Assembly: GCA_010909165.1 (NCBI GenBank)
Contig: MU008181.1
Location: forward strand, 620,001 to 684,000
Source: Anthoceros angustus
Lineage: Eukaryota > Streptophyta > Anthocerotopsida > Anthocerotales > Anthocerotaceae
Direction: 5' to 3'
Length of the DNA: 64,000 nt
Shown here: positions 34,642 to 45,339 of the stretch, in pieces
Layout: every line of letters begins with the position of its first letter
Position numbering within the stretch: position 1 is the stretch's first letter
Program-made: the position numbers and the translations under genes
Notes under the pieces: model-generated
What the model was told of the DNA's origin: nothing
Database searches by the model: none
What the model saw: the letters and a program-made list of their open reading frames with translations, nothing else

Positions 34642-37600
34642 TGTGGCGGGACTTTTCTTGATGATGGCGGTGCGCGCACAATCCGTGTCGTTGTAGGAAG
34701 AAGTCCGTTCCCAAAGGGAATGATAGGCCCGTTTACGTTTGTGATTCTTAGTCCTTAGCGCTCGTTCGTCTCACACACACACTCCTAACTACTCTGGCGT
34801 TCCGTCTGACGGTATGGCCAAGCGTTTAGGACCCGTTCGCGTCCGTATCGTTCACATACATCCTCACGCATCGGTCCTTTCCTCTCTCTCTCACGCTACA
34901 CTCTTGATCTTAGAAAAGGCGGGTTGTGATCGGACCTCCTCGTCGTTCAGCCGCCTCGTCCGGGCTCTACACACCCTCCGGAGTTCCTCCGGCTCACGCG
35001 TTCGGTCGTTCGGTCGGACCGCGGCTCGGGGCACGGATCACGGTCACCCTTCCACACACCACAAGCGTTAAGTCGTCACGGGACCTTGATCAATCTCCCG
35101 GGTCGTGCTCGGTGACTCGGGACTCACGTTAGCAAGAAGACTCACAAAGGTGCAGAGCGGCATCAACACCAAGAAAGATGCTTTACTAGGCGACCTCGGC
35201 CCTCTTATCTGCGCCCAAGGTGGCGTCTTTATTACACCCCTATTACGGCGTGCATTTCGGTATACTAATCGCCGCCTATTTCCCCCTATCTCCTTCGTGT
35301 GATGGGAAGGTCACAGGCCCCTCGGAATGGGTGGTCAATCCCGTCACGGTTGTGGTGCATCGGATGATCCGTGGCGGGCCTCCTCTCCCGGAATCACAGC
35401 CGGGTTGGGCTCTGGCGGCGGTGAGCGCCGTTACCACGGCGTCATCCTCCACAGCCTCCACAGGTCCTTGGCGGTGGGGCCACCTATCGGCTCCCCTAAG
35501 CGTAAGTCGAGGGGCTCCTCCTTCTTGCGCGGCCGGTCCTCGAGGTCTGTCTCGACTCACAGAACTTGAGTCGGCTTATTCACAGGTCCGGCCGGCTAGG
35601 TCCGACCTTGTCTGGTCCGGACCTCGGTCGGTTATTCTGGTCCGGACCTCGGTCGGTTATTGGACGGACTTAGTCCGGACTTATTGAGTCCGGACTTGAG
35701 GTCCGGCCTCCCTGGGGTCGGACAAAGTCCGGACTCACGCCACCGGGTTTCCTCCCTCACGGGACTCCTCGTGGCTCTCCTCGAAGTCCTCAGCCGATCG
35801 CCCTGGCTCGCCGTTGGCCCCTCCTTCCATGGTGAGGTGCGGGGTGCTTACCTCGATCGCATCCGCTCCCTCGTTCGCCTCCGGTTGCTCCTCTCCGCTC
35901 CGTCATCTCAAGCAGGGGCCACTAGGGTCCTGTCTTGTCCCCGTGGCCTTCATCTCCTTGAGCCTTCCGGTCCGTCCGTCTGGGTCGAGAGCTTCTCGCC
36001 TTGAGCTCGGTGGTAATAGGCAAAGTAGATCGACTTGTTGAATTGCCTCTTCCACGTGTGCGGCACCGATACTCCCTCGCCATAAGTGTTAGGCGTCTTT
36101 GCCTTGTTGGGCCACCTCTCACAGTTGTGGTGGGCGGGCGTATCACGTGAGGCTACAAGGCGCCTCGGTCACCTCCTGCAGTGCCATGTTGCTCACACTC
36201 CGGCTCCGTCGTTTCCTTCCATGCGACTTACCGCCATAGCGCGGCGTTCCCTTCCGCCTTTCGGTGACTCGGGACTCACGTTAGCAAGAAGACTCACAAA
36301 GGTGCAGAGCGGCATCAACACCAAGAAAGATGCTTTACTAGGCCTCGGCCCTCTTATCTGCGCCCAAGGTGGCGTCTTTATTACACCCCTATTACGGTGC
36401 GTAGCCATTTCGGTATACCCTAATCGACGCCTACCTCTATCCCCCTATCTCCTTCGGGTAGGTGGGAAGGTCACAGGCCCCTCGGAATGGGTGGTCAATC
36501 CCGTCACAGCGGTTGTGGTGCACCCAATCGGATGATCCGTGAGGCGGGGCCCCTCTCTCTCCGGAATCACAGTCGGGTTGGGCTCTGGCGGTCGACAGCC
36601 GTTACCATCCTCCACTGGCCTCCACAGGTCCTTGGGTGGGGCCGCTATCGGCTCCCCTAAGCGTAAGTCGAAGGGGCTCCTCCTTCTTCTTGCCCGGTCC
36701 TCGAGGTCTGTCTCGACTCACGAACTTGAGTCGGCTTATTCAGGTCCCGTGGGTCCGACCTTGTCTCAGGGGTCCGGACCTCGGTCGGACTTGTCGGGGC
36801 CGGACTTGAGGTCGGACTTATTCTGGTCCGGACTTGAGGTCCCTCCCTCTGAGTACAAAGTCGGACTCACGCCCACCAGGTTTCCTCCCTCACGGGACTC
36901 CTCCGTGGCTCTCCTCGAAGTCCTCCATTCGATCCGAGTGGCTCGCCCGTTGGCCCCTCCTTCCATGGTGAGGTGCGGGGTGCCCTCATCGCCGCTCCCT
37001 CGTTCCTCCTCGGTTGCTCCTCTCCGCGCTCCGTCATCTCAAGCAGGGGCCACTAGGGTCCTGTCTTTGTCCCCGTGGCCTTCATCTCCTTGAGCCCAGT
37101 CCGTCAGGTCTGGTGAGAGGCTTCTCGCCGGGGCTCGGTGGTAATAGGCAAAGTCACAGATCGACTTGTTGAATTGCCTCTTCCACGTGTGCCACCCGAT
37201 ACTCCCTCCCATAAGTGTTAGGAGTCTTTGCCCTTGTTGGGCCACCTCTCCTGTGGGCCGGCATATCGCGAGGCTACAAGGCGGCCTCGGTCACCTCCTG
37301 CATTGCCATGTTGCTCACTTTCTCGGCTCCGTCGTTTCCTTCCATGACTTACCGCCATTCCCTTCCGCCCCTCGGTGGACCAGGCTTCTTTTCGCTTCGG
37401 TGCTCGCGCTCCGTTCATTACGGCCTTTAGCTCGCCTCCCTCTCCGGTCGGATACCTCCGTCTCGGACTTCCTCCGGCTCATACATGGCACAGCGTCCAA
37501 CTCCTTGGATAGTCCGATTTTCCTCCGTCTTGAGGCGGAGCGGGCACTCTTTCGTGCTCGAGTCGTGGATTCTCTCGTTGAGAATCACTGCTGCTCAAGC

Positions 37601-40121
37601 GCATCTTGGGTTGTAGCTCCAGCGTGTCCTTCTTGTCCTCCATCTGCGCCTCCCTCTACCTCCTGCGGTACTCGGAGATCCTCCTATCTCCTGCGGCCCT
37701 TACTGCTCCATAGCCTTTGTCGGCCTTGAGTTAGCCTCGGCTGCCCGACTCTCTCCACGGTTCCGATCACGTCATGGTGATCCGGTCGCTCTTTTGCGCG
37801 GAGCTCGCCGCCTTTACAGGCCTCGCCCACTTGGCGCTCTGGCGGGCCGCCTCCGCGGTCCGAGCTCTCTGCTTGTGCCGGGCCTCTTAGCCTCTGCTGC
37901 GCTTCCCCTCTTCGCTGCAAGGTCCTCCGCGCTTGGGCCTCTGAGCTTGCTTGTGTTCGCCTGTGAAGAACCTTGATCTGTGAACGCGGGCCTCGCGCTC
38001 CACCCGGCGTTTCCCTTCCTCGATCCGGCGAGGACTCCGCCTTTCCTTTGCCCCTCGCGCCTTCACTTGCTCTTGGGTTCCACCATCCTCCTCGGGTGGC
38101 CTCCACTTCACAGGTCTTCTCCTGTACTGAGAGACCCCAAAGCATTCCGTCCATGGCAGTGGCAGACTTCGCCGTGTTTCTTCCACGGAGTGAGGCCCCA
38201 CAAAGTCCGTAGTGGGAGGCATTTCTCGATCCGCCAGGACCTCCATACCCGATCCGGAGTAAGTCGGTGGGTTCTCGGACCTAATCGGGACCCTCGGGTC
38301 TGAGTGGTGGTCAGTCTCACCCTCTTTGGCCCTCTTGGCCTCTAACTCCTTTGTGCCCTCTTTCTCACGGGGCTCGGAGGAGGTGAGGGGTCAGGAGCAA
38401 GCTCTTTTGCCCCTTCACAGCCGGGGCAGGGGCCGGCTCGAGGTGGGGCTGCGCGGTGACCTCCTGCTCCTTGGGCCACGTCCCTTTCGCCCTCCTTACC
38501 TCTTGACCTCTTGCCACTCAGGTGGGCGGGGGTAAGTCGGCACCTTAGGTCTTTGCGTTGGTAAGCGGCACCGTCTTCCGCCTCTTGGCTCCGTGAGTTC
38601 GTCGGGGCTCGGCCGTCGTGGTTGTTGGTACTGCATGTGCGGGCCGCCGCGCCCTCCGGCATCGGCTCCCTCCTGTCTTGCTGCTCGGAGGGCACCAAAA
38701 GGAGGAAGGGGTCGCCTCCCAAACTTCCACAGGTGGTGAGGGGTTCGCTCAGCGTATGGAGTCGAATCCCTCCGTCCTCCTCCGAGTCCTTGGTCTTGAA
38801 GGGCGACCCCCACCTCAGGCGCCCTTGCACGCTCTACTTACAGCGGGGCCTCCGGCCTTCCGGGCGCCCGCTCAAGCTCTCCCTCCTTGAGCTCGAAATG
38901 TCCCCATACATGAATCGGTATGGGGTCGGCCCCGATAAGGCTTCTCGCTCCTTAGCTTGCGTGCCTCTGGCCAGGCAGGCGAAGATAATCCTTCCCAGTC
39001 GCTCTCTTCCCATTGGGCGCATGCGAGAATACCAGCAGGTTATCACCAAGGTGATCCACCTTGGTGGCGAGTTCAATGGACAATGATCCGGGCTACCGCC
39101 CTTACTCGTATCCGGCGGATCGGATATCAACCATCCGTTGGTTGTCATTGCGTTCGAGCCTCAACGCCGCGGCGTGGCCTATCTTCCTTAAGGGCTCGGC
39201 ACCACGCCCCTTCTTCCTCCTTGGGCGGTTGTAGGCCATCCTCGGGACCTCAAGGTCCATCGCCTCGGGTCCTCCGGAGGTTCTTGGATCGGACCTCCTT
39301 GTTGATCGCCGCATCTTCGGGCAAACTCCGGACTAGAGTAGCGTTGTCAAAGGTCGAGACCATTTGGAACACGTCCGGATGCCACTCTGCACCAATTCCC
39401 ACACTTCCTCGGCCGGGGCCGAAGTCCGGATAGCGCGGGTCACAATGTTGCGCTCCACGAGGTCCATGGCTCCCAGTTTCCGTCGGCTTTTGGGTGCCAT
39501 TGCTTTCTCCTCCTCTTGTTTGTAGCTGGCGGTCCGTGATGTTCCTCGCCGCGCGTTGCTCCAACCTTGACAGTGCGCACGCTCTAAAAGGCGCCCAAAA
39601 GGCGCGAGCCGGATTGCGGGCGCAAGGCTGTGAGGTTATGCGGAGGCTGCGCGGTGACCTCCTCCTTGGCGCGCTTGTGGAAGTAAGCTGCTGGGCGGAA
39701 GGCGCCTCTTCGTTGTCCGTAGCGCGAGTGCATGGCTTACTCGACCCTCGCTTCCGCCTTGCGGCCTTCGCCGCGCGCGTGAATACCTGCCTGCGGCCTC
39801 ACAGCAGGTTCACGGTCTGGCCTCACATGCCCGACCTCCACTCGGGGCCGTCCGTGGCGCGCCTCGTCATCCTCACGCCTCGCTCCTAGGTTACTTTCCT
39901 GGCGTACTTATCCTATTTTGACTGAGTGGGTTAGGACTTATCCGTTACTCCGGCGTAGTCGGGGCTTGCCATAGTGGTCCGGGGTCCGTTGTTCCTCCAG
40001 TCGGAGTATACTCAGCCTCGTCCGGGCTACCCCAATTTATTCCTCCTTTTCCGCCTTATTTATCCTTCAATCCTAAAAAAGCAGAAACCCTACTTGTTCC
40101 CTGCTCCGAAGTGCATAGCCT
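34642..40121 (-). repeat. 5' LTR of the gypsy element (right, 5.5 kb)
   Basis: It starts TGTGGCGGGACTT, as the left LTR does, and ends GCATAGCCT where the left has GCATAGCCACA, so the last bases are altered. It is about 1.1 kb longer than its partner because of an internal tandem duplication (35109-36256 and 36257-37370). Blocks of over 150 bp are identical to the left LTR (for example around 39000-39175). Confidence 0.9.
35109..37370. repeat. About 1.1-kb tandem duplication inside the right LTR
   Basis: Unit 1 (35109-36256) and unit 2 (36257-37370) both begin TCGGTGACTCGGGACTCACG. Both continue through the CATCAACACCAAGAAAGATG and TCCGGA regions to the CTTCCGCC block. The left LTR has one copy. 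The junction near 36256 joins TTCCGCCTT to TCGGTGACTC. The two parent sites in the single-copy LTR share CCTTTC and GGTG at that point, which indicates a microhomology junction. Confidence 0.85.
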
Positions 40122-40126
40122 GTTGG
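40122..40126. repeat. Target-site duplication of the gypsy element, right copy
   Basis: GTTGG directly follows the right LTR and matches 24695-24699. Confidence 0.8.
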
Positions 40127-40637
40127 CGAGGCTTAGGGCGCTAGGATCCTCAGATGGGTTAGCCTCGTCCTCTGAGAAAGCAAACTCGGCATGCATAGGA
40201 GGAGTGGATGTTACTCTCGTAGCTGTCTTGGGCTTCACGGAGGTGGAGCGTGGTACAGAAGGGCCGCCCATGGAGCCTTCTAGGGCACCTGCAGCCGCCT
40301 CTCTACGGCGCTGCAAGACCTCCTTAGTGGTGCCTCTTGGCCTTCCAGGTTTGCGCTTGCCAGTCTTCTCAGCAGCTCCGAGGTCTATTGCCTTCCTTTT
40401 GTTATAGGCAGCTGCTCCAGTAGAGGAGAACCGGCCTAGGGAATCGCATTCCTGGCACTGGCGCTTGGGAGGGACATTCTCAGATAAAGAAGACATCTTC
40501 TCGATCACAGCTAGCCTCCTCTCGAGATGCTCAATACAATCAAGACTCAGGGCGTAAAGAAGAACAATAAGTGGAGCGCACCTGTACTCGGGTGGCTTCA
40601 CACTGGTACAACACTCCATGGTGTCCGGAAATGTCAT
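40127..40637 (-). pseudogene. 5' part of a minus-strand gene with AT-hook-like motif, split by the gypsy element
   Basis: An open frame starts at an ATG at 40637 and runs into the gypsy element. It encodes a possible coiled segment (HLERRLAVIEKM), a PPKRQCQECDS block and a basic KRKPGRPRG motif, which is an AT-hook core that binds the minor groove of AT-rich DNA. An acidic Ser/Glu stretch (FSEDEANPSEDPSALSLAN) ends exactly at the target-site duplication. The continuation lies 15 kb away at 24694 and below, in the same frame. An intron may lie near 40500-40580, since ACAG then GTGCGC resembles a donor. I do not recognise the family. A nuclear DNA-binding role is an inference from the AT-hook alone. 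Confidence 0.5.
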
Positions 40638-41015
40638 GAAGTTGGAGCGTAAGGCTCTACGCTACAAGATGCCGCTATGGAACTTGGGGAATCCGGAGCT
40701 CAACACCACAGTCTCACAATAAGCCCACAGCCGTGGGGACTGTCCTTGAACCATGATCAACAAGTGGGAGTAATGATAGATAGTGTTGATATCATGATTA
40801 GGGTTTAGTTGGTTCATATATATTTAAGATATGTTGAGTTAGGGTTAACCATATGGTGTCGTTTCACTAGGGTTACGTCTCTAAGTGAATGGGTACCACG
40901 TTTCAACTCTAGTTTTAGTTGTCTTTATTGCATAAGCAGGTTACTTCTTTTCTTGATCCAACAATGTAATTATAAAATGAATAATTGATCTACATTTATA
41001 CATATAAATTCATTA

Positions 41016-41193
41016 GCTAGGAGACCCGCAGGTGGCGTTTGGGAAGCTACGGGACCCGCGGGTGGCGTTTGGGAAGCTAGGGGACCCGCAAGTGGCGTTT
41101 GGGAAGCTAGGGGACCCGCAAGTGGCGTTTGGGAAGCTAAGAGACCCACAGGTGGCGTTTGGGAAGCTAGGGGACCCGCAAGTGGCATTTGGG
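41016..41193. repeat. 30-bp minisatellite, array 3 (about 6 units)
   Basis: Six units of the same GGCGTTTGGGAAGCTA and GGGACCCGCAGGT repeat occur far from arrays 1 and 2, outside any recognisable copia sequence. The units are regular, at 30 bp each. The array starts after TTCATTAGCTAGGAGACC and stops abruptly at GGCATTTGGGATCC. Confidence 0.95.
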
Positions 41194-41530
41194 ATCCTCT
41201 ATATATGCTTCGCTTGCCAGCCTGGGTACCTTTTCTGTACAGTACCTCCCTCTTCGGTCCTCTTCGATTTTCTTGTCCTGCCAAGGAGCTTTCGACAAAA
41301 AGAATATGCAAGCTTTGGGTGATATCATCGGCCCAGGCACCTTCGAGTGTGCCGTCGGGGATTTGGCGAAGTGGCAGGCTTTCTTTCCTGGGTTGTTTTG
41401 AGGTGAGTGATCACGGAGGTTAGTCCCCCTTGGTACGGTGCCCTTGATTGGGTTGTTCCCCCTTTTCCTTTTGGGGTAGATGAGTTTTTCCATCTCTTTT
41501 CTTAGATAAAGTCTCCACATTCTCAGCTAA
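41194..41530. other. Retroelement LTR-like end related to 62315-62401
   Basis: The last 100 bp (about 41430-41530) share an ordered set of blocks with 62315-62401: GGTGCCCT, GGGTTGTTCCCC, GGGTAGAT, TTCCATCTCTTTT and ATAAAGTCTCCA. A TATATATGC stretch lies at its left. The blocks resemble the transcribed end of an LTR with a polyadenylation signal (AATAAA in the second copy). No coding part is attached. The 440 bp from here to the RBR gene show nothing recognisable. Confidence 0.4.
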
Positions 41531-41971
41531 ACCTCACAACTACTAACCACATAAATTAATAAAGTAGATCTAGAGATGCATGCCTCTCATGCATGGCTTC
41601 TTAGTTTTCTACAATAACTATATTAAATAATATTTTTTATAGAATATTTCTTAGATATCCTTTCTTAATCGTATGAATCATAAAGACTTAAAATTGGGCG
41701 ATCGAAGCCTAAAGGTTGGTAGGTACAAACGTTGATACGCTTTCCGCGCTAAGGACCGAACATACGTAGAGGTCCTTGCGTACACCGATTTCCAAAGCAG
41801 AGTTTGTTGCTTACTTGAGCAAAGGCAAAGGGGTCCAAACCCTGGTTAACAAATATTCAAGGTGGAACACCTGTGAACCAGGGTTTAAGGAAGCCGTTGA
41901 CAGTTTGGAGGGCGTGGGTTCGGGCCTCTCCAGGTGCCAGCAGACGAGACGAGCGTCGCGGCTTCAATTCC

Positions 41972-44068
41972 ATGTTGTCTGCACTCTGGATGCAAGGCGC
42001 CGAGTTGGATATGGATTACACGGTTTGGAGTGATATGGAGCTGGCGTACGAGCTGCAGCTGCAAGAGGCGCTGGCTGCTTCCAGAGGACAGGATTTGGCG
42101 GAAAACGATGTGGCAGCTGCAGGTGAGGAAATAGGACGCCACGTATCTGTGGTGGCGAATTTGCAGAACGATGAACGGATTAGAATGGAGACGGAAGTTC
42201 TGGATTCCAAGCGAGCTGCTGAGGATGCGGAGGAAGGCATCTGGAATCTGAAGCAGTGCCTGCATGACCGGAAAGTTGCGGAGAACATCTCAAACATGCC
42301 TGACGAGGAGTGGGATGAGGAGGGCGATGAGTATGAGGAGCCCTTTGAGGAGGAGTGCAACTTTTATAATCAGGGAGCGAACGTGTTCAAACTGTTCTTC
42401 CATGGCACCGTGGTGGACAACAGGTTTGCTGGTATGGGATGGGTTCTGTTCTCTTCCGGTGGGGAGGTTCTGTGGAGTCGGAGCAAGTATGCTGGAGAGA
42501 ATATTACAGTTCGTGCTGCAGATTATCTAGCCCTGATTGATGGATTAGCGTTTGTCCGAAACATTGGCATTAAGGTGGTTTCTGCGCATGCATGCTCGGA
42601 GCTGGTCTGCAATCAGGTGACTAGGCGTTAGTTTTCGGACTTGCATGTGGCTTGGCTACTGGTGTTTCTGCTCAGTTGCACATTGTCTGTGCTGTCTTTT
42701 AACAGAGATTTTTTTTTTGTGTTGTGGTAGGTATCTGGTGTGTGGAATGTAGCTTTTCCCGATTTGCGTTTGAAGTGGGAGCAGGTTATGGAGCACGTGA
42801 GGGAGCTCGAGGAATTTGAAGTGGTTCGTATCCCTATAGCAGGAAACGCTATTGCAGTTCGCTTGGCAAGAGAGGGGGCCGAAGCCGGAAGACTACAGGA
42901 AACGAGTGAAACTGCTGAAACAAGGGACAGCGGGGTTGCCAGTGCTTCATCATCTGGTGTGAAGTCGGAGAGCTGTGAGATATGTCTGGAGGACAAATCC
43001 TTGAGTGAGATGTTCCTGGTGCAGGGGTGTAATCACTCGTTCTGTGAAAAGTGTATGAGGCAACATACTAGTATCCAAGTGCAGGAAAATCAAATACCTG
43101 TAAAGTGCCCACATGTGAATTGCACCAAAGCCCTGGCAACAGAGGAGTGTAGAGTGCTCTTGTCTCCCAATAAGTTTGAAAAACTCAGGATGAGACAGGC
43201 AGAAGCAGAGATTCCTGAGGCAGAGCGGATATATTGTCCATATCCAAATTGCTCTTTACTGATGTCAAGACGGGAGGTTGACGTCAGTGGACAGGCCAGT
43301 TCATCCAGTGGTGCAGGAGCTCAACGCCCTGGCAAGCTTGAATGCCGCTCTTGCTCCCGATGGTTCTGTGCTGATTGCAAAGTTCCCTGGCACGGTCCGA
43401 TGAGTTGTGCAGAGTATCAGGCGCTCCCTCCTGACCTCAAACAAGCTGAAGACGCAAAGTTATACGAGCTTGCGAAGAACTTGAAGTGGCAGCGTTGTGG
43501 AAAGTGCAATCGCATGATTGAGCTGGCAGAGGGTTGCTTTCATTTGACATGCTTGTGAGTTCTTGATCCATCCCATGCATAAGATACAGAAGCTGTGCCA
43601 TTTTGTTTCTTCAGTCACCTAGCATATTGTTAGATATCTACTAATGGTACCTTGTGCTTGCTCAGGTGTGGCCACCAGTTTTGTTACAAATGTGGAGCAC
43701 CATGGCTAAACAGCAAGCAGACCTGTTCTTGTGAGCTTTGGGACGAGAGAAATATATTGCACCAACTCGATGGGTTAGGCATGCCTGGGTTCGATCGGGG
43801 AGTCATGTATATGCCCGATAGGGCAGCCGCTTATAGGCCCGATGGGATAGTCATGGCTGATAGGTTCTGGGATGATTCAGACGAAGAAGACGAAGAAGAC
43901 GAAGAGGCCCGAGAAGAATTTATCCTGTTTATTGAGCGTATGAACGCTCGGGATGCGGTACCCGGAGCCGCTTACAGAACTCAGATTTGCAGATATTGGA
44001 GGAGAGGCTACTGTCGCAATGGGTACCATTGCAGGTTTGCTCATGGAGCTGAGCAGCTTAGACGGTAG
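41972..44068 (+). CDS. RBR-type E3 ubiquitin ligase with RNase H-like domain and C-terminal CCCH finger
   Basis: The gene has three exons: 41972-42616, 42731-43554 and 43666-44068 (623 codons). Both introns are GT-AG, of 114 and 111 bp, and the splice phases agree. The N-terminus has a helical Leu/Gln/Glu-rich part (MELAYELQLQEALAAS). An RNase H-like domain follows (about residues 138-250), in which the usual acidic residues are replaced (FHG, AADYLAL, SAHACSELV). Next come RING1 (CEICLEDKSL to CPHVNC), IBR (about 345-420, CPYPNC to CAEY) and RING2 (CGKCNRMIELAEGCFHLTC then CGHQFCYKCG). The RING2 Cys in HLTC is the position that carries ubiquitin in RBR ligases, and it is present. A CCCH finger (CRYWRRGYCRNGYHCRFAH) ends the protein. 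Plant RBR proteins with an RNase H-like domain are known; substrates are not. The ATG at 41972 is the first in frame, and an upstream exon cannot be excluded. Confidence 0.92.
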
Positions 44069-44644
44069 TACATCGTGTGAAGGTGTGACGAATATCGTCA
44101 CGGCAGAAAAGCATTTGATTAGACTCCATCTGTTTTGATCGTGACCAGTCTGTCGATCTTTCGCTTTTGAAAGAGCCGTGGTTGTTGAACAAAGCTTAAC
44201 GGCGTCCAGAAATGCGGACAGCTATGCAACTCTCTTTTCACACGCAAGGTAGAGCGTCCTGCAGAGCTCGAAGACCTTGAGCCTACGAGCACCAACTCGC
44301 TGCCTTACTTCAAGCAATACATGCGATTCCCCGCTTGCATAGCATGGAGCCTGCTTGTGTCGATAGGCCTGCACTCGATTACTCCAATGCAGCTTATCGA
44401 AGCTTAAACTCACAATCGCCTCTCTTCTACGGGCTTGTGAAAAGCAACACCGATGTAAGTAGATTTCGCGTCAGATTCACTGGAGCTCCAAGATTCACTT
44501 GGAGCTTGCTGGCGTGCCTGACAAAGTCGGTTGCTGGGCAAGCTCTAATCCAGAGAGGAGCAAAGGGCGTACAGTACTCCCTGGTAGTGACCTGCTTCAG
44601 CAACTTTGTGAGACTCAGATTTGCCACGGGACTGAGGACGGGGT

Positions 44645-45339
44645 ATGGCCTCCATAGCCGTGGGGAGCAGGCTGGCCGCCACCCAGCACTTGGTGCAGCC
44701 CTCTCAGGTGAGCCCCTCGTTCTTCCCTCTTCACCGGGGATGCCTGGAGTCCGTGGCTCACTTAAGACGAAGGCTATGCTCACGATGCTCTTACCTATTG
44801 CAAGTCCTAGCTTGGCATTCCACGGGTTGGCCTTCCAGGGACATGACGCTTCTCGCTACTCTGCAGAAAATTCAGCTTTGTCAGAGATTCCCAAGCAAGA
44901 AAGTTAGGAGAGCACCTACGACATCAGGGAGCGGGTCGGATAGAGACGACAGCAGCGACAAGGGGAAAGGCAAGTGAGTCGGGGCTTCTCAGTGTGAGGC
45001 TGGATCAGGCACTTTTCCCCTGGATGTCACAGTTTAGATGAAGAATCCTGTGGGCTCTCTTTTGCAGGTGAAACACCACCAGTGGACTGGGACAATGCTT
45101 GGTCCAGCTACCGAAAACAGAAGAAAGTGAATCCCTTCAAGATCGATATGGAGAAGTATGTCAGTCGCCGGCCGACCCGGTCTGACTATCCCTTGAGAGA
45201 AGAAATTGATCCGTTGCGCAAGACCGAGAGATCGGCTTTGGGTGCTTGGACAGATCCTAGATTCACTTACGCAGGCGTTGGAGTCATCCTTGGGTTGTTT
45301 GTGTACATGGTGATCATTGTTGGGCCACCTCCTTCATGA
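44645..45339 (+). CDS. Small plastid-type protein with one C-terminal membrane segment
   Basis: The proposed exons are 44645-44707, 44867-44969 and 45068-45339, which give 145 residues. Intron 1 is GT-AG. Intron 2 has a GC donor (AAAG then GCAAGT) and a TTTTGCAG acceptor. This choice is the only one I found that keeps the frame into the conserved third exon. The N-terminus (MASIAVGSRLAATQHL) is rich in Ser, Ala and Arg and lacks acidic residues, as plastid transit peptides do. A Ser/Asp linker follows, then VDWDNAWSSYRKQ, and YPLREEIDPLRKTERSALGAW. The protein ends in one hydrophobic segment (YAGVGVILGLFVYMVIIV). This layout resembles small thylakoid or envelope proteins of plants. I do not recognise the exact family, and the function is unknown. 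Exon 1 is the least certain part. Confidence 0.7.

Larger units (their letters stand above)
24700..40121 (-). mobile_element. Ty3/gypsy LTR retrotransposon with very long LTRs, 15.4 kb
   Basis: A single element on the minus strand is bounded by a 5-bp duplication (GTTGG). Its LTRs start TGTGGC and, on the left copy, end GCCACA. The primer-binding site lies next to the right (5') LTR and a polypurine tract next to the left (3') LTR. The order on the minus strand is gag-like region, protease, reverse transcriptase, RNase H, integrase, as in Ty3/gypsy. The TGGCGCC start of the primer site and the long LTRs recall the Athila/Tat group, which is an inference. Every coding domain is broken by frameshifts, so the element is inactive as sequenced. 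Some breaks may be sequencing errors, because the LTR pair shows similar small indels. Confidence 0.9.

Noticed and set aside
40799-40860. Telomere-like TTAGGGTTTAG and GTTAGGGTTAACC words
   Set aside because: They are isolated single words, not an array, and are expected by chance in AT-rich plant DNA.
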